NCBI GenBank assembly: GCA_002428935.1
Contig: DIYG01000150.1
Span: forward strand, 1-35,888
Source of the DNA: Halieaceae bacterium UBA6060
GTDB taxonomy: Bacteria > Pseudomonadota > Gammaproteobacteria > Pseudomonadales > Halieaceae
Direction: 5' to 3'
DNA length: 35,888 nucleotides
In this document: positions 9,357 to 16,244 of the stretch, one piece after another
Layout: each line of letters opens with the position of its first letter
Position numbering within the stretch: the first letter of the stretch is position 1
The notes under the pieces: generated by a model
Database searches by the model: none
Seen by the model: the letters and a program-made list of their open reading frames with translations, nothing else
Told to the model about the DNA's origin: nothing
Translations under genes and position numbers: made by a program

Positions 9357-10673
9357 ATGAGCGAACACCCTAAGGCCCCTATCCGCTGGTTCCGTAATAC
9401 GGCCCCCTATATGAACCAGCATCGCGGCGCGACCTTCGTGGTGCTGGTGCCGGGCGATGTGCAGGAGGAGGGCGCGCTCGGCGACCTGCTCCACGACATG
9501 GCGCTCCTGCGCAGCCTCGGTGTGCGGCTGGTCCTGGTCCACGGCAGTCGCCCCCAGGTCGAGCGACGCCTCAGCGAAGCGGGCCGGGAAAGCCTGTTCC
9601 ACAAGGGTCGCCGCATCACCGACGGGGAAACCTTACCCCTGATCCAACAAGTCGTGGGTGCCCAGCGGCTAGAACTTGAAGCGCAGCTTTCCATGGGCAT
9701 GCCCAACTCGCCCATGCAGGGAGCCAAACTGCGCGTCGCTTCCGGTAACTTTGTCGTCGCGCGTCCCCTGGGCGTGGTCGATGGTATCGATCATCACTTC
9801 ACGGGCTGTGTGCGGCGCATCGACGACGGGGGTATTCGCACCCTTCTGGACGGCGGCAGCCTGGTCCTCTTGTCGTCCCTGGGTTTCTCTCCCACCGGTG
9901 AGACCTTCAATCTGACCATTGCCGATGTAGCCATCAGCACCGCGCGGGCTCTGGAAGCCGACAAGCTGATTATTCTCGGAGCCAGCGAGGGCGTTCACGA
10001 TGAGCAGGGCCAGCTCGTTCGCCAGTGCGTCGCGGGAGAGACGGAAACCCTGGCGGTTCCCGATACGGACGAAGCACACTTGCTCGCCACCGCAACCCGA
10101 GCGAGCCTCGGCGGCGTGGCCCGGACTCACATTGTCAGCTATCGCGACCCGGACGCCCTGCTTACGGAGCTGTTTACCACCGACGGCAGCGGCACCCTGG
10201 TGGCGGCAAAGCCCTTCGAGGAATCTCGCTGGGCCACCATCAATGATGTGGGCGGAATCATCGAACTCATTACGCCCCTGGAAGACGCCGGTGTGCTATT
10301 GCGACGTTCTCGGGAGCTCCTGGAAGCCGAGATCGGGCGTTTTCGAATGCTCGAACGAGACGGGCGCATCACCGCCTGCGCCGCCCTCTACCCCTTCGCC
10401 GACGAGCAGCGGGGAGAGCTTGCCTGCATCGTCACCGCACCGGAGTACCAGCGGGGACGTCGCGCCCAGCGCCTGCTCGCGGAGCTGGAAGAAGAAGCCT
10501 TACGCCAGGGCCTGAGGGAGGTATTTGTGTTGACCACGCAAACAGCGCACTGGTTTCTGGAGCAGGGTTTCCAACCGGGGTCGATCGCCGACCTGCCTCC
10601 TCAACGGCAGGCGCTGTATAACCTACAGCGCAACTCCAAGGTATTCTGCAAAACCTTGCGCACGGTCACCTGA
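9357..10673 (+). CDS. argA: N-acetylglutamate synthase
   Basis: Makes N-acetylglutamate from glutamate and acetyl-CoA, the first committed step of arginine synthesis; cytosolic. The 438-residue length matches the classical bacterial ArgA. An amino-acid-kinase domain (about 20-285, with LVLVHGSRPQV near 58-68 and the ITDGETL stretch) carries the arginine-feedback site in this family. A C-terminal GNAT acetyltransferase domain follows (about 290-435, with YQRGRRAQRLLAELEEEA as the acetyl-CoA loop and WFLEQGF near the end). The gene starts 12 bases after the phosphate permease and no terminator is seen between them, so it is probably co-transcribed. That arrangement is unexpected for an arginine gene. 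The start has no strong Shine-Dalgarno. The stop codon lies inside a 13-base palindrome (10669-10681). Confidence 0.95.
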   Translation: MSEHPKAPIRWFRNTAPYMNQHRGATFVVLVPGDVQEEGALGDLLHDMALLRSLGVRLVLVHGSRPQVERRLSEAGRESLFHKGRRITDGETLPLIQQVVGAQRLELEAQLSMGMPNSPMQGAKLRVASGNFVVARPLGVVDGIDHHFTGCVRRIDDGGIRTLLDGGSLVLLSSLGFSPTGETFNLTIADVAISTARALEADKLIILGASEGVHDEQGQLVRQCVAGETETLAVPDTDEAHLLATATRASLGGVARTHIVSYRDPDALLTELFTTDGSGTLVAAKPFEESRWATINDVGGIIELITPLEDAGVLLRRSRELLEAEIGRFRMLERDGRITACAALYPFADEQRGELACIVTAPEYQRGRRAQRLLAELEEEALRQGLREVFVLTTQTAHWFLEQGFQPGSIADLPPQRQALYNLQRNSKVFCKTLRTVT

Positions 10674-10705
10674 GCCTCAGGCGAACCGCAACCCCGGGGC
10701 CGCGC

Positions 10706-11566
10706 TCAATCGCCCTGTTCTATAAGCAGCTGTAGATCTTCCCGAAAGCCCTCCAGCTTGCGTCGCAAACGCCGATCCTGCTTCTCCGTGCGTGTGTTCA
10801 CAACCGTTTGTATAAGTCGTTGGATGCGCAGGGTGTTGCGGTCGTACAAGGCCATGGTGTCTGGATCCAGGTCCGACTCCCAATGAACAATGCTGTAGCG
10901 GACCTCCTCCTGCCAACCGGGAGCGCGGGCGAGTTGTTGACGAAGGGTATCGATCCACCGGGCTCGCTCCCGTAACCAGACGTGGTCCGAGCGCTCCAGG
11001 GCTCGGGCGCTTCTCTTCGCCTCAGCGCGCTGCTCTGGCGAAAGCCGACCCAGGTAATCCTCCAGGGAATCCAAGATCTCATCTTCCGCATCCTCAAAGT
11101 ATTCTTCGTCAGAACGATCCAGATACTTGCGCTCATACTTAAGCTGCTGCTTATCGAGACTGCGGAGGAATTCATCGATCTGCTCTTCGTCGAGGCTAGC
11201 GCCCAGGGTGAGCAGAACATCGAGACCGCGATCCCGAACGCGATACCAGGCCAACTCAAAGGTATCGGCATAAACGAGAATCTGCTCCAGGGTTAGCGGC
11301 TCCTCAAGATCCACCGCCAGAGAATCCAGAAAGGCGATGTATTTCGGCAGCTCCTCTCTTCGATGCCAGTGAAGCACCGGTTCAAGCTGCTCATCGAGGG
11401 CCCGAGCCTGATCCCGATGGAGATCGACATAACGCTCGAGATACCACGGCAGAAGAAAACCCAGCCGGTTATAGATGAACGTCGTGCTGCTACAGGCCCC
11501 AAGGAATAGGAAGACCGTTAGCAATAGGGGGAATCGAAAACAGCGCAGGGCGCTAGGGGAGATCAA
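10706..11566 (-). CDS. DUF6279 family lipoprotein, start disturbed
   Basis: A predicted lipoprotein of about 286 residues: a hydrophobic stretch (FPLLLTVFLFLGAC) ends in a lipobox whose Cys would be lipidated, followed by SSTTFIYNRLGFLLPWYLERYVDL. Such N-termini followed by a long Glu/Arg-rich helical region (HRREELPKY, RLSPEQRAEA) mark the DUF6279 family of unknown function. In the open frame the only usable start is TTG at 11566. A better start, ATG at 11580, five bases after the VOC stop, is one base out of frame: it reads MSKKP and stops. One extra A in the A5 run (11570-11574) would join them into a normal MSKKALISP... signal peptide. This may be a sequence error, slippage or a real mutation. 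It converges on argA with 32 bases between. Confidence 0.72.
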   Translation of the reverse strand: MISPSALRCFRFPLLLTVFLFLGACSSTTFIYNRLGFLLPWYLERYVDLHRDQARALDEQLEPVLHWHRREELPKYIAFLDSLAVDLEEPLTLEQILVYADTFELAWYRVRDRGLDVLLTLGASLDEEQIDEFLRSLDKQQLKYERKYLDRSDEEYFEDAEDEILDSLEDYLGRLSPEQRAEAKRSARALERSDHVWLRERARWIDTLRQQLARAPGWQEEVRYSIVHWESDLDPDTMALYDRNTLRIQRLIQTVVNTRTEKQDRRLRRKLEGFREDLQLLIEQGD

Positions 11567-11585
11567 GGCTTTTTGCTCATAGCGT

Positions 11586-12026
11586 TCAGTTGTAGTCAAA
11601 GCCTTCCGTGGCAAAGAGCATTTCCGGATTGCGGAAGCACTTGAATTCCAGGTGGTTACCCGCCGGATCCCGGACAAAACAGGTCCTCTGCTCTCCCCGG
11701 CGACCGGCGAAGCGCAGCGTCGGCTCAATGGCGTAGCTGATCCCCGCCTTCTTGAGACGCTCCTGCAAGGCATCCCAGGCTTCCCACTTGAGCACCACCC
11801 CAAAGTGGCTGGCGGGTACGGATTCACCATCTACGGGATTTCGCGCCACCTCGGGGAGATCTTCCGGCGCCACCTTGTGCACCACGAGTTGATGTCCGTA
11901 GAAGTCGTAATCGATCCAGCGCGATGATGAGCGCCCCCGAGGACAGGCCAAAACATCGCCATAGAAGCTCGCCGCCGCGTCCAGGTCGTCGACGGGGAGG
12001 GCGAGATGGAATGGGTTATCCGGCAT
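11586..12026 (-). CDS. VOC-family (glyoxalase/extradiol dioxygenase fold) protein
   Basis: A 146-residue protein of the vicinal-oxygen-chelate superfamily, close to the COG3565 group of predicted dioxygenases. FHLALPVDDLDAAASFYGDVLACP is the first beta-alpha-beta-beta-beta module with a candidate metal His8, and CFVRDPAGNHLEFKCF is the second with the terminal Glu ligand. DYDFYGHQLVVHKV lies between them. The ATG at 12026 is fixed by AGGAGA a few bases upstream; the longer open frame has no such site. The substrate is unknown. It sits just upstream of, and probably co-transcribed with, the DUF6279 lipoprotein gene, and is divergent from the symporter gene. Confidence 0.85.
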   Translation of the reverse strand: MPDNPFHLALPVDDLDAAASFYGDVLACPRGRSSSRWIDYDFYGHQLVVHKVAPEDLPEVARNPVDGESVPASHFGVVLKWEAWDALQERLKKAGISYAIEPTLRFAGRRGEQRTCFVRDPAGNHLEFKCFRNPEMLFATEGFDYN

Positions 12027-12194
12027 GGTTCTCCTATGGGCGAGCAATGACTGACGGGTGAACAAGGCGACCCCGCGGATTCTAAAACGGCAGGGCTGGA
12101 GACGCTTTAATAACAAGTTTCCCTGGGGAGTTTAGCGCGGCGGAGTACCCACGGGAATGTGCTAGGGTGCCGCTTTCCTCCAGCAAGGCCCAGC

Positions 12195-13571
12195 ATGTCT
12201 CTCGCGGAATCGCCGAACCGGGAACCCCTTACCCTGGACTCCCTGGCCCAAACTTTTGTCGACTTCGTCTGGGGACCACCTCTTGTGGTGCTCCTCCTCG
12301 GGGGCGGTCTGTTCTTTCTGTTCTATTCCCGGGCCTTGCCCTATCGCCATTTCGGTCACGCCATAGGATTGATGCTCGGACGCCACGATACGCCCGAAGA
12401 ACCGGGAGAGCTGTCTCACGCCCAGGCCCTGGCTGCGGCGCTCTCGGGCACCATGGGCCTTGGCAATATCGCAGGCGTGGCTCTGGCTATCGTCGCGGGT
12501 GGGCCGGGAGCCGTATTCTGGATGTGGATCTCAGCGCTCGTTGGCGTGGCTACCAAGTTTTTCACCTGCTCCCTGGGGATCATGTATCGGGGCGAAGACA
12601 GTCTGGGACGACTCCAGGGAGGCCCGCAGTACATTATCCGCGAAGCCCTGCCGCGACCGTTCTACCCCCTGGCGGTGCTGTTCTCCGTCGCCGGGCTGAT
12701 CGGCACGCTCCCCATGTTTCAAGCCAATCAGCTTACCGCTCTGATCGGGGACACGGTGTTTGCCGGCGCCATGCCCCCCTGGGCGGGACCGCTTATTGGC
12801 TGCGCCGTTGCCGTGGTGGTAGCGGGAGTGATTTTCGGCGGTCTGCCCCGGGTAGCCGCCGTCGCCGTCACGGCGTTACCGAGCATGGTTGCCGTATACA
12901 TGCTCATGACTCTGTATGTGATTCTCCGCCATTTACCCGAGGTGCCAGCCATCCTCATCAGTATCGTCACCGAGGCCTTTGACCCCCGCGCCGTGGGCGG
13001 CGGTTTTCTCGGTGTGATGCTCATCGGTGTGAGCCGGGGGGCATTTTCCAACGAAGCCGGCGTCGGTACGGAAGTCATGGCTCACGGCGCGGCGCGGACC
13101 AATGAACCCATCCGCGAGGGTTTGATCGCCATGCTCGGACCGGTGATCGACACCTTGATCGTCTGCACCTGCACGGCCATCGTGATCCTGCTCACCGATG
13201 CCTGGTGCAACCCCGGAGACCTCTCGGGTATTACCCTGACGACAAATGCCTTTGTCGCCGAGATGGGGCCCATCGGGCTCCTGCCTCTCAGCTTTGTGGC
13301 TCTGGTGCTGAGCACCACTACGATGTTTACCGGTTGGTATTACGGCGCCAAGTGTTTTGGTTTTTTAGTCGGCGCTCAATGGCAACATCACTTCCGCTGG
13401 TTTTTCATCGCCGCCGTGATCTTCGGCGCCAGCGTCAGCATCGATGTGGTGTTTAACCTCATTTCCGGAAGCTATGGGCTCATGGCAATCCCCACCATGG
13501 TCAGCACCCTGATCCTGGCACCGAAGGTCATGGCCGCTGCGCGGGATTACTTTCGCCGCCACCCGTATTGA
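12195..13571 (+). CDS. alanine/glycine:cation symporter family (AGCS) protein
   Basis: A 458-residue inner-membrane transporter that takes up alanine or glycine with Na+ (sometimes H+), with roughly 10-11 hydrophobic spans. The stretch SGTMGLGNIAGVALAIVAGG followed by PGAVFWMW is the family signature around the first helices; GGPQYIIREAL and the later SRGAFSNEAGVGTEVMAHGAA are also characteristic. The ATG at 12195 is preceded by AAGG and begins MSLAESPNRE. An in-frame ATG at 12159 would add 12 residues without a ribosome site. It is divergent from the VOC gene and converges on leuA with 70 bases between. Alanine versus glycine or another small amino acid cannot be decided from the sequence. 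Confidence 0.92.
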   Translation: MSLAESPNREPLTLDSLAQTFVDFVWGPPLVVLLLGGGLFFLFYSRALPYRHFGHAIGLMLGRHDTPEEPGELSHAQALAAALSGTMGLGNIAGVALAIVAGGPGAVFWMWISALVGVATKFFTCSLGIMYRGEDSLGRLQGGPQYIIREALPRPFYPLAVLFSVAGLIGTLPMFQANQLTALIGDTVFAGAMPPWAGPLIGCAVAVVVAGVIFGGLPRVAAVAVTALPSMVAVYMLMTLYVILRHLPEVPAILISIVTEAFDPRAVGGGFLGVMLIGVSRGAFSNEAGVGTEVMAHGAARTNEPIREGLIAMLGPVIDTLIVCTCTAIVILLTDAWCNPGDLSGITLTTNAFVAEMGPIGLLPLSFVALVLSTTTMFTGWYYGAKCFGFLVGAQWQHHFRWFFIAAVIFGASVSIDVVFNLISGSYGLMAIPTMVSTLILAPKVMAAARDYFRRHPY

Positions 13572-13641
13572 TCAAGGCTTATCAACGCGGAGCGCCATCG
13601 GTCAGCAAGTCGGCCGACCAGAGCGCAGGTCTCCTTGAGGG

Positions 13642-15360
13642 TTACGCAGCGACGCTGGTATCGGCAAGGACCGGAGAACGGCTTAAGGCCCCAAGGATAG
13701 CCCTCAGAGAAGCCTGCACGATGTCATGGCTACGACCGACACCACAGCTTCGTTCACCGTCGATATTGAGCTGGATGTAACAGACCGCCTCCGCGTCTGC
13801 GCTGTGCGCAAGGGCGTGCTCGCTGTACTCCACCAGGACAATCTGCTTGCCCACAAAGCGCTCAAGGGCATCAACAAAGGCCGCAACAACACCGTTGCCA
13901 GAGCCGGTTAGCTGCTGGGTAGCGCTAGCTTCGCGCACCGTCAGCTGCAGGCGATCTACGCCTTCGGCGCGGCTGAGCTGGTAATCACTGAGCTCCCAGC
14001 GCGGGTCCGTTGGCAGATAGGTTTGCTCGAAGAGTTTGAAGATCGCCTCGGAACCAACCTCGCCCTCGGTATCTTCCGCATAGGCCTGCACCGTTGCACT
14101 GAAATCGATTTGCAGCCAACGGGGCAGATCAAAGCCGTGATCCGCATGCATCACATAAGCCACACCGCCTTTGCCGGACTGACTATTGATGCGGATAACT
14201 TCCTGATAAGAGCGACCGATATCCGCCGGATCGATAGGCAGGTAGGCGACTTCCCAGGTTTGGTTCTCATCCTGGCGCCGAGCGAGGCATTTTTTGATGG
14301 CGTCCTGGTGGCTGCCGGAGAACGCCGTGAACACCAGTTCACCGGCGTAGGGGTGACGGGGGTGCACCGGTAATTGGGTGCAGGCTTTCACGGTCTGAAT
14401 AATTTCATCCATACCACTCAGATCCAGCATCGGGTCGATGCCCTGGCTGTAGAGATTCATGGCCATGGTGACGATATCCATGTTCCCCGTGCGCTCGCCA
14501 TTACCCATCAAGGTGCCTTCGATACGATCCGCACCGGCAAGCACTCCCAACTCCGCGGCAGCCACCGCGCAGCCGCGATCATTGTGCGTGTGCAGAGACA
14601 CGATAATGCTGTCCCGGCGGGCTACTCGATCGCAAAACCACTCGATCTGGTCGGCGTAGATATTGGGCGTGCTCATCTCCACCGTCGCCGGTAGGTTGAT
14701 GATGGCTTTGCGGTCCGGTGTCGGTTGCCACACCTCGGTAACGGCATCACAAACCTCGACGGCGAAATCCAATTCCGTACCCGTGAAGCTTTCCGGGGAA
14801 TATTGGAATATCCAGTCGGTTTCCGGCTGCCGTTCGGCATGGTCTTTGACCAGGCGCGCACCGTTGACGGCGATGGCTTTGATGCCCTCGCGGTCCAGCT
14901 CGAAAACCTGCTCGCGCTGCACCGTGGACGTGGAGTTGTAGACATGGACGATGGCCCGCGGCGCTCCCTTGAGGGCCTCAAAGGTTCGGGCGATCAACTC
15001 TTCCCGCGCCTGGGTAAGCACTTGGATGGTTACATCCTGGGGAATGCGATCGTTCTCGATGAGGCCGCGGACAAAATCAAAGTCATGGCCCGAAGCCGAG
15101 GGGAAACCTACTTCGATTTCCTTGAAGCCGAGCTTCACCAACAGATCCCACATGCGAGACTTTTGCGACGCATTCATGGGCTCGATAAGCGCCTGATTGC
15201 CATCCCGAAGATCCACGCTGCACCACCGGGGCGCCCGGCGAAGTTGGCGGTCCGGCCACCGCCGGGCCGTCATGGGTACCGGCTGAAAAGCCTGATACCG
15301 CCGGTGATCAAAGCGCTGTTCCGCTCGCTCAGGAATCGCTGGTGAATCGTTGTGGTTCAT
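13642..15360 (-). CDS. leuA: 2-isopropylmalate synthase, long form
   Basis: Condenses 2-oxoisovalerate with acetyl-CoA to 2-isopropylmalate, the first committed step of leucine synthesis. The 572 residues place it in the longer LeuA class found in Pseudomonas and actinobacteria rather than the ~520-residue E. coli class. The N-terminal HMGL-like TIM barrel begins with SVDLRDGNQALIEPM (Arg52 and Asp53 in the active site), carries GFKEIEVGFPSAS near 78-90, and has HTHNDRG at 257-263 (His257 and His259 bind the metal). After a linker, the C-terminal regulatory LeuA_dimer domain (about 430-560) binds leucine for feedback inhibition. It is divergent from an Lrp-family regulator and preceded by a long structured leader. 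No strong Shine-Dalgarno is seen before the ATG. Confidence 0.96.
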   Translation of the reverse strand: MNHNDSPAIPERAEQRFDHRRYQAFQPVPMTARRWPDRQLRRAPRWCSVDLRDGNQALIEPMNASQKSRMWDLLVKLGFKEIEVGFPSASGHDFDFVRGLIENDRIPQDVTIQVLTQAREELIARTFEALKGAPRAIVHVYNSTSTVQREQVFELDREGIKAIAVNGARLVKDHAERQPETDWIFQYSPESFTGTELDFAVEVCDAVTEVWQPTPDRKAIINLPATVEMSTPNIYADQIEWFCDRVARRDSIIVSLHTHNDRGCAVAAAELGVLAGADRIEGTLMGNGERTGNMDIVTMAMNLYSQGIDPMLDLSGMDEIIQTVKACTQLPVHPRHPYAGELVFTAFSGSHQDAIKKCLARRQDENQTWEVAYLPIDPADIGRSYQEVIRINSQSGKGGVAYVMHADHGFDLPRWLQIDFSATVQAYAEDTEGEVGSEAIFKLFEQTYLPTDPRWELSDYQLSRAEGVDRLQLTVREASATQQLTGSGNGVVAAFVDALERFVGKQIVLVEYSEHALAHSADAEAVCYIQLNIDGERSCGVGRSHDIVQASLRAILGALSRSPVLADTSVAA

Positions 15361-15610
15361 GGGGGCACACCGTTTTATCTGGGAAGATCGAGCTCTTGGT
15401 TCCTAGAGCGTGGATCATCACGCAGCATCGGTCCGAAGGTAAAGACTCAGCCTGTTCTTGCCCGGTTTAGAAACAGGGGCTGGCGTCGCTGCCCGGCAAG
15501 CTTGCCTTGTGGGCGTCGCGGACATCTCTCACCCGGTAAGGCAAAAGACGGCGGGGCAGCGGTTGCGCCAGAGCCCATAGCTTAGCGCAGGCCTTCTAGC
15601 GATTAATCGC
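15361..15610 (-). promoter_or_regulatory. leuA 5' leader region with consecutive hairpins
   Basis: No convincing gene lies between leuA (15360) and the Lrp-family gene (15714). On the minus strand the leuA-proximal part holds several inverted repeats in a row. One is at 15392-15409 (GCTCT/AGAGC), one at 15408-15423 (GCGTG/CACGC), one at 15451-15477 (CCTGTTCT/AGAAACAGG with a bulge) and one is a perfect 12-base palindrome GGCAAGCTTGCC at 15495-15506. Another perfect palindrome, GCGATTAATCGC, is at 15599-15610. GCGTCGC occurs twice, 32 bases apart, near 15484 and 15516. A 43-codon open frame in the leader is not rich in Leu codons, so classical leucine-peptide attenuation is not supported. A structured leader or repressor sites remain possible. 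Confidence 0.35.
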
Positions 15611-15612
15611 GA

Positions 15613-15682
15613 ATTCACCGGTATTTTTCCTATTTCTATATTAGATTCACTACAAGTATGTGATTTTTTAGTGATAATTCAC
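15613..15682 (+). repeat. three ATTCAC repeats at exact 32-base spacing
   Basis: ATTCAC occurs at 15613-15618, 15645-15650 and 15677-15682, so the spacing is 32 bases both times, about three turns of the helix. GTGAT, the partial complement, occurs at 15660 and 15671, and the last repeat forms GTGA-N4-TCAC at 15671-15682. The array spans the predicted -35 and transcription start of the Lrp-family gene. Same-face repeated sites of this kind fit an Lrp-type octamer wrapping DNA, and could control both lrp and leuA. Confidence 0.5.
15614..15642 (+). promoter_or_regulatory. probable promoter of the Lrp-family gene
   Basis: TTCACC (15614-15619, four of six matches to the -35 consensus) and TATATT (15637-15642, five of six to the -10) are 17 bases apart. 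The start of transcription would be near 15649, about 65 bases before the ATG. The -35 overlaps the first of three phased ATTCAC repeats, which would suit autoregulation. Confidence 0.5.
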
Positions 15683-15713
15683 GCTGACCGAAAGATTCGC
15701 GGGGAGAGCCACC

Positions 15714-16208
15714 ATGACCATACCAAAGCTTGATCGCTCAGATCGACGCATACTTGATGTACTTCAGGGTAATGCTCGCATCAGTAACCTCGAATTAGCC
15801 GACGCTGTCGGTTTATCGCCCACCCCCTGCGCTCGTCGAGTCAAACGCCTTGAAGACAGCGGCTTGATCCGTGCCCATGTGACCTTGCTTGATCAACAGG
15901 AACTCGGCCTCTCTCTGACGGCATTTATCAACATCAGCATGGATCGCCACACACCGGACCGTTTCGAGGCCTTCGAAGCCGCCGTTCGCGACTACCCCGA
16001 AGTCATCGAATGCAGCGTGGTGACCGGGCAGAACTCAGACTATCTGATCCAGGCGGTGGTGCCTGACATGGCTTACTACGAGCGCTTCCTGCTGGGCCAC
16101 CTGACACGCATCCCCGGGGTTACCGGTGTGCACTCGAGCTTTGTATTGAGGCGGGTTGTGCAACGCACGGCACTACCCCTGGCGCACACCGTTGGGGAAC
16201 GAACGTAG
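15714..16208 (+). CDS. Lrp/AsnC family transcriptional regulator
   Basis: A 164-residue DNA-binding regulator. The N-terminal winged helix-turn-helix reads LDRSDRRILDVLQGNARIS, then NLELADAVGLSPTPCARRVKRLE (about 25-47), with the SPTPCxRRV recognition helix typical of true Lrp-like members. The C-terminal RAM/AsnC_trans_reg domain covers about 65-150 and includes VIECSVVTGQNSDYLIQAVV, the amino-acid sensing and oligomerising part. GGGGAGA lies close upstream of the ATG. Divergence from leuA suggests leucine or a related amino acid as effector, but E. coli Lrp equivalence is not proven; it could be a local regulator. It converges on the carboxylesterase gene with 36 bases between. Confidence 0.9.
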   Translation: MTIPKLDRSDRRILDVLQGNARISNLELADAVGLSPTPCARRVKRLEDSGLIRAHVTLLDQQELGLSLTAFINISMDRHTPDRFEAFEAAVRDYPEVIECSVVTGQNSDYLIQAVVPDMAYYERFLLGHLTRIPGVTGVHSSFVLRRVVQRTALPLAHTVGERT

Positions 16209-16244
16209 AGCCTAGGAACCACAGCGACAGCGGGGGCGAAGGGC

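Noticed and set aside
10669..10681. CCTGAG-C-CTCAGG palindrome at the argA stop as a terminator
   Set aside because: Single-base loop and no T-run on either strand; most likely chance.
11567..11830. N-terminal extension of the lipoprotein into the VOC gene
   Set aside because: It would put 88 low-complexity residues ahead of a lipoprotein signal and overlap a solid VOC coding region.
15443..15574. A 43-codon frame on the minus strand as a leucine leader peptide
   Set aside because: It has few Leu codons and none in a run, and no terminator with T-tract follows, so standard attenuation is not supported.
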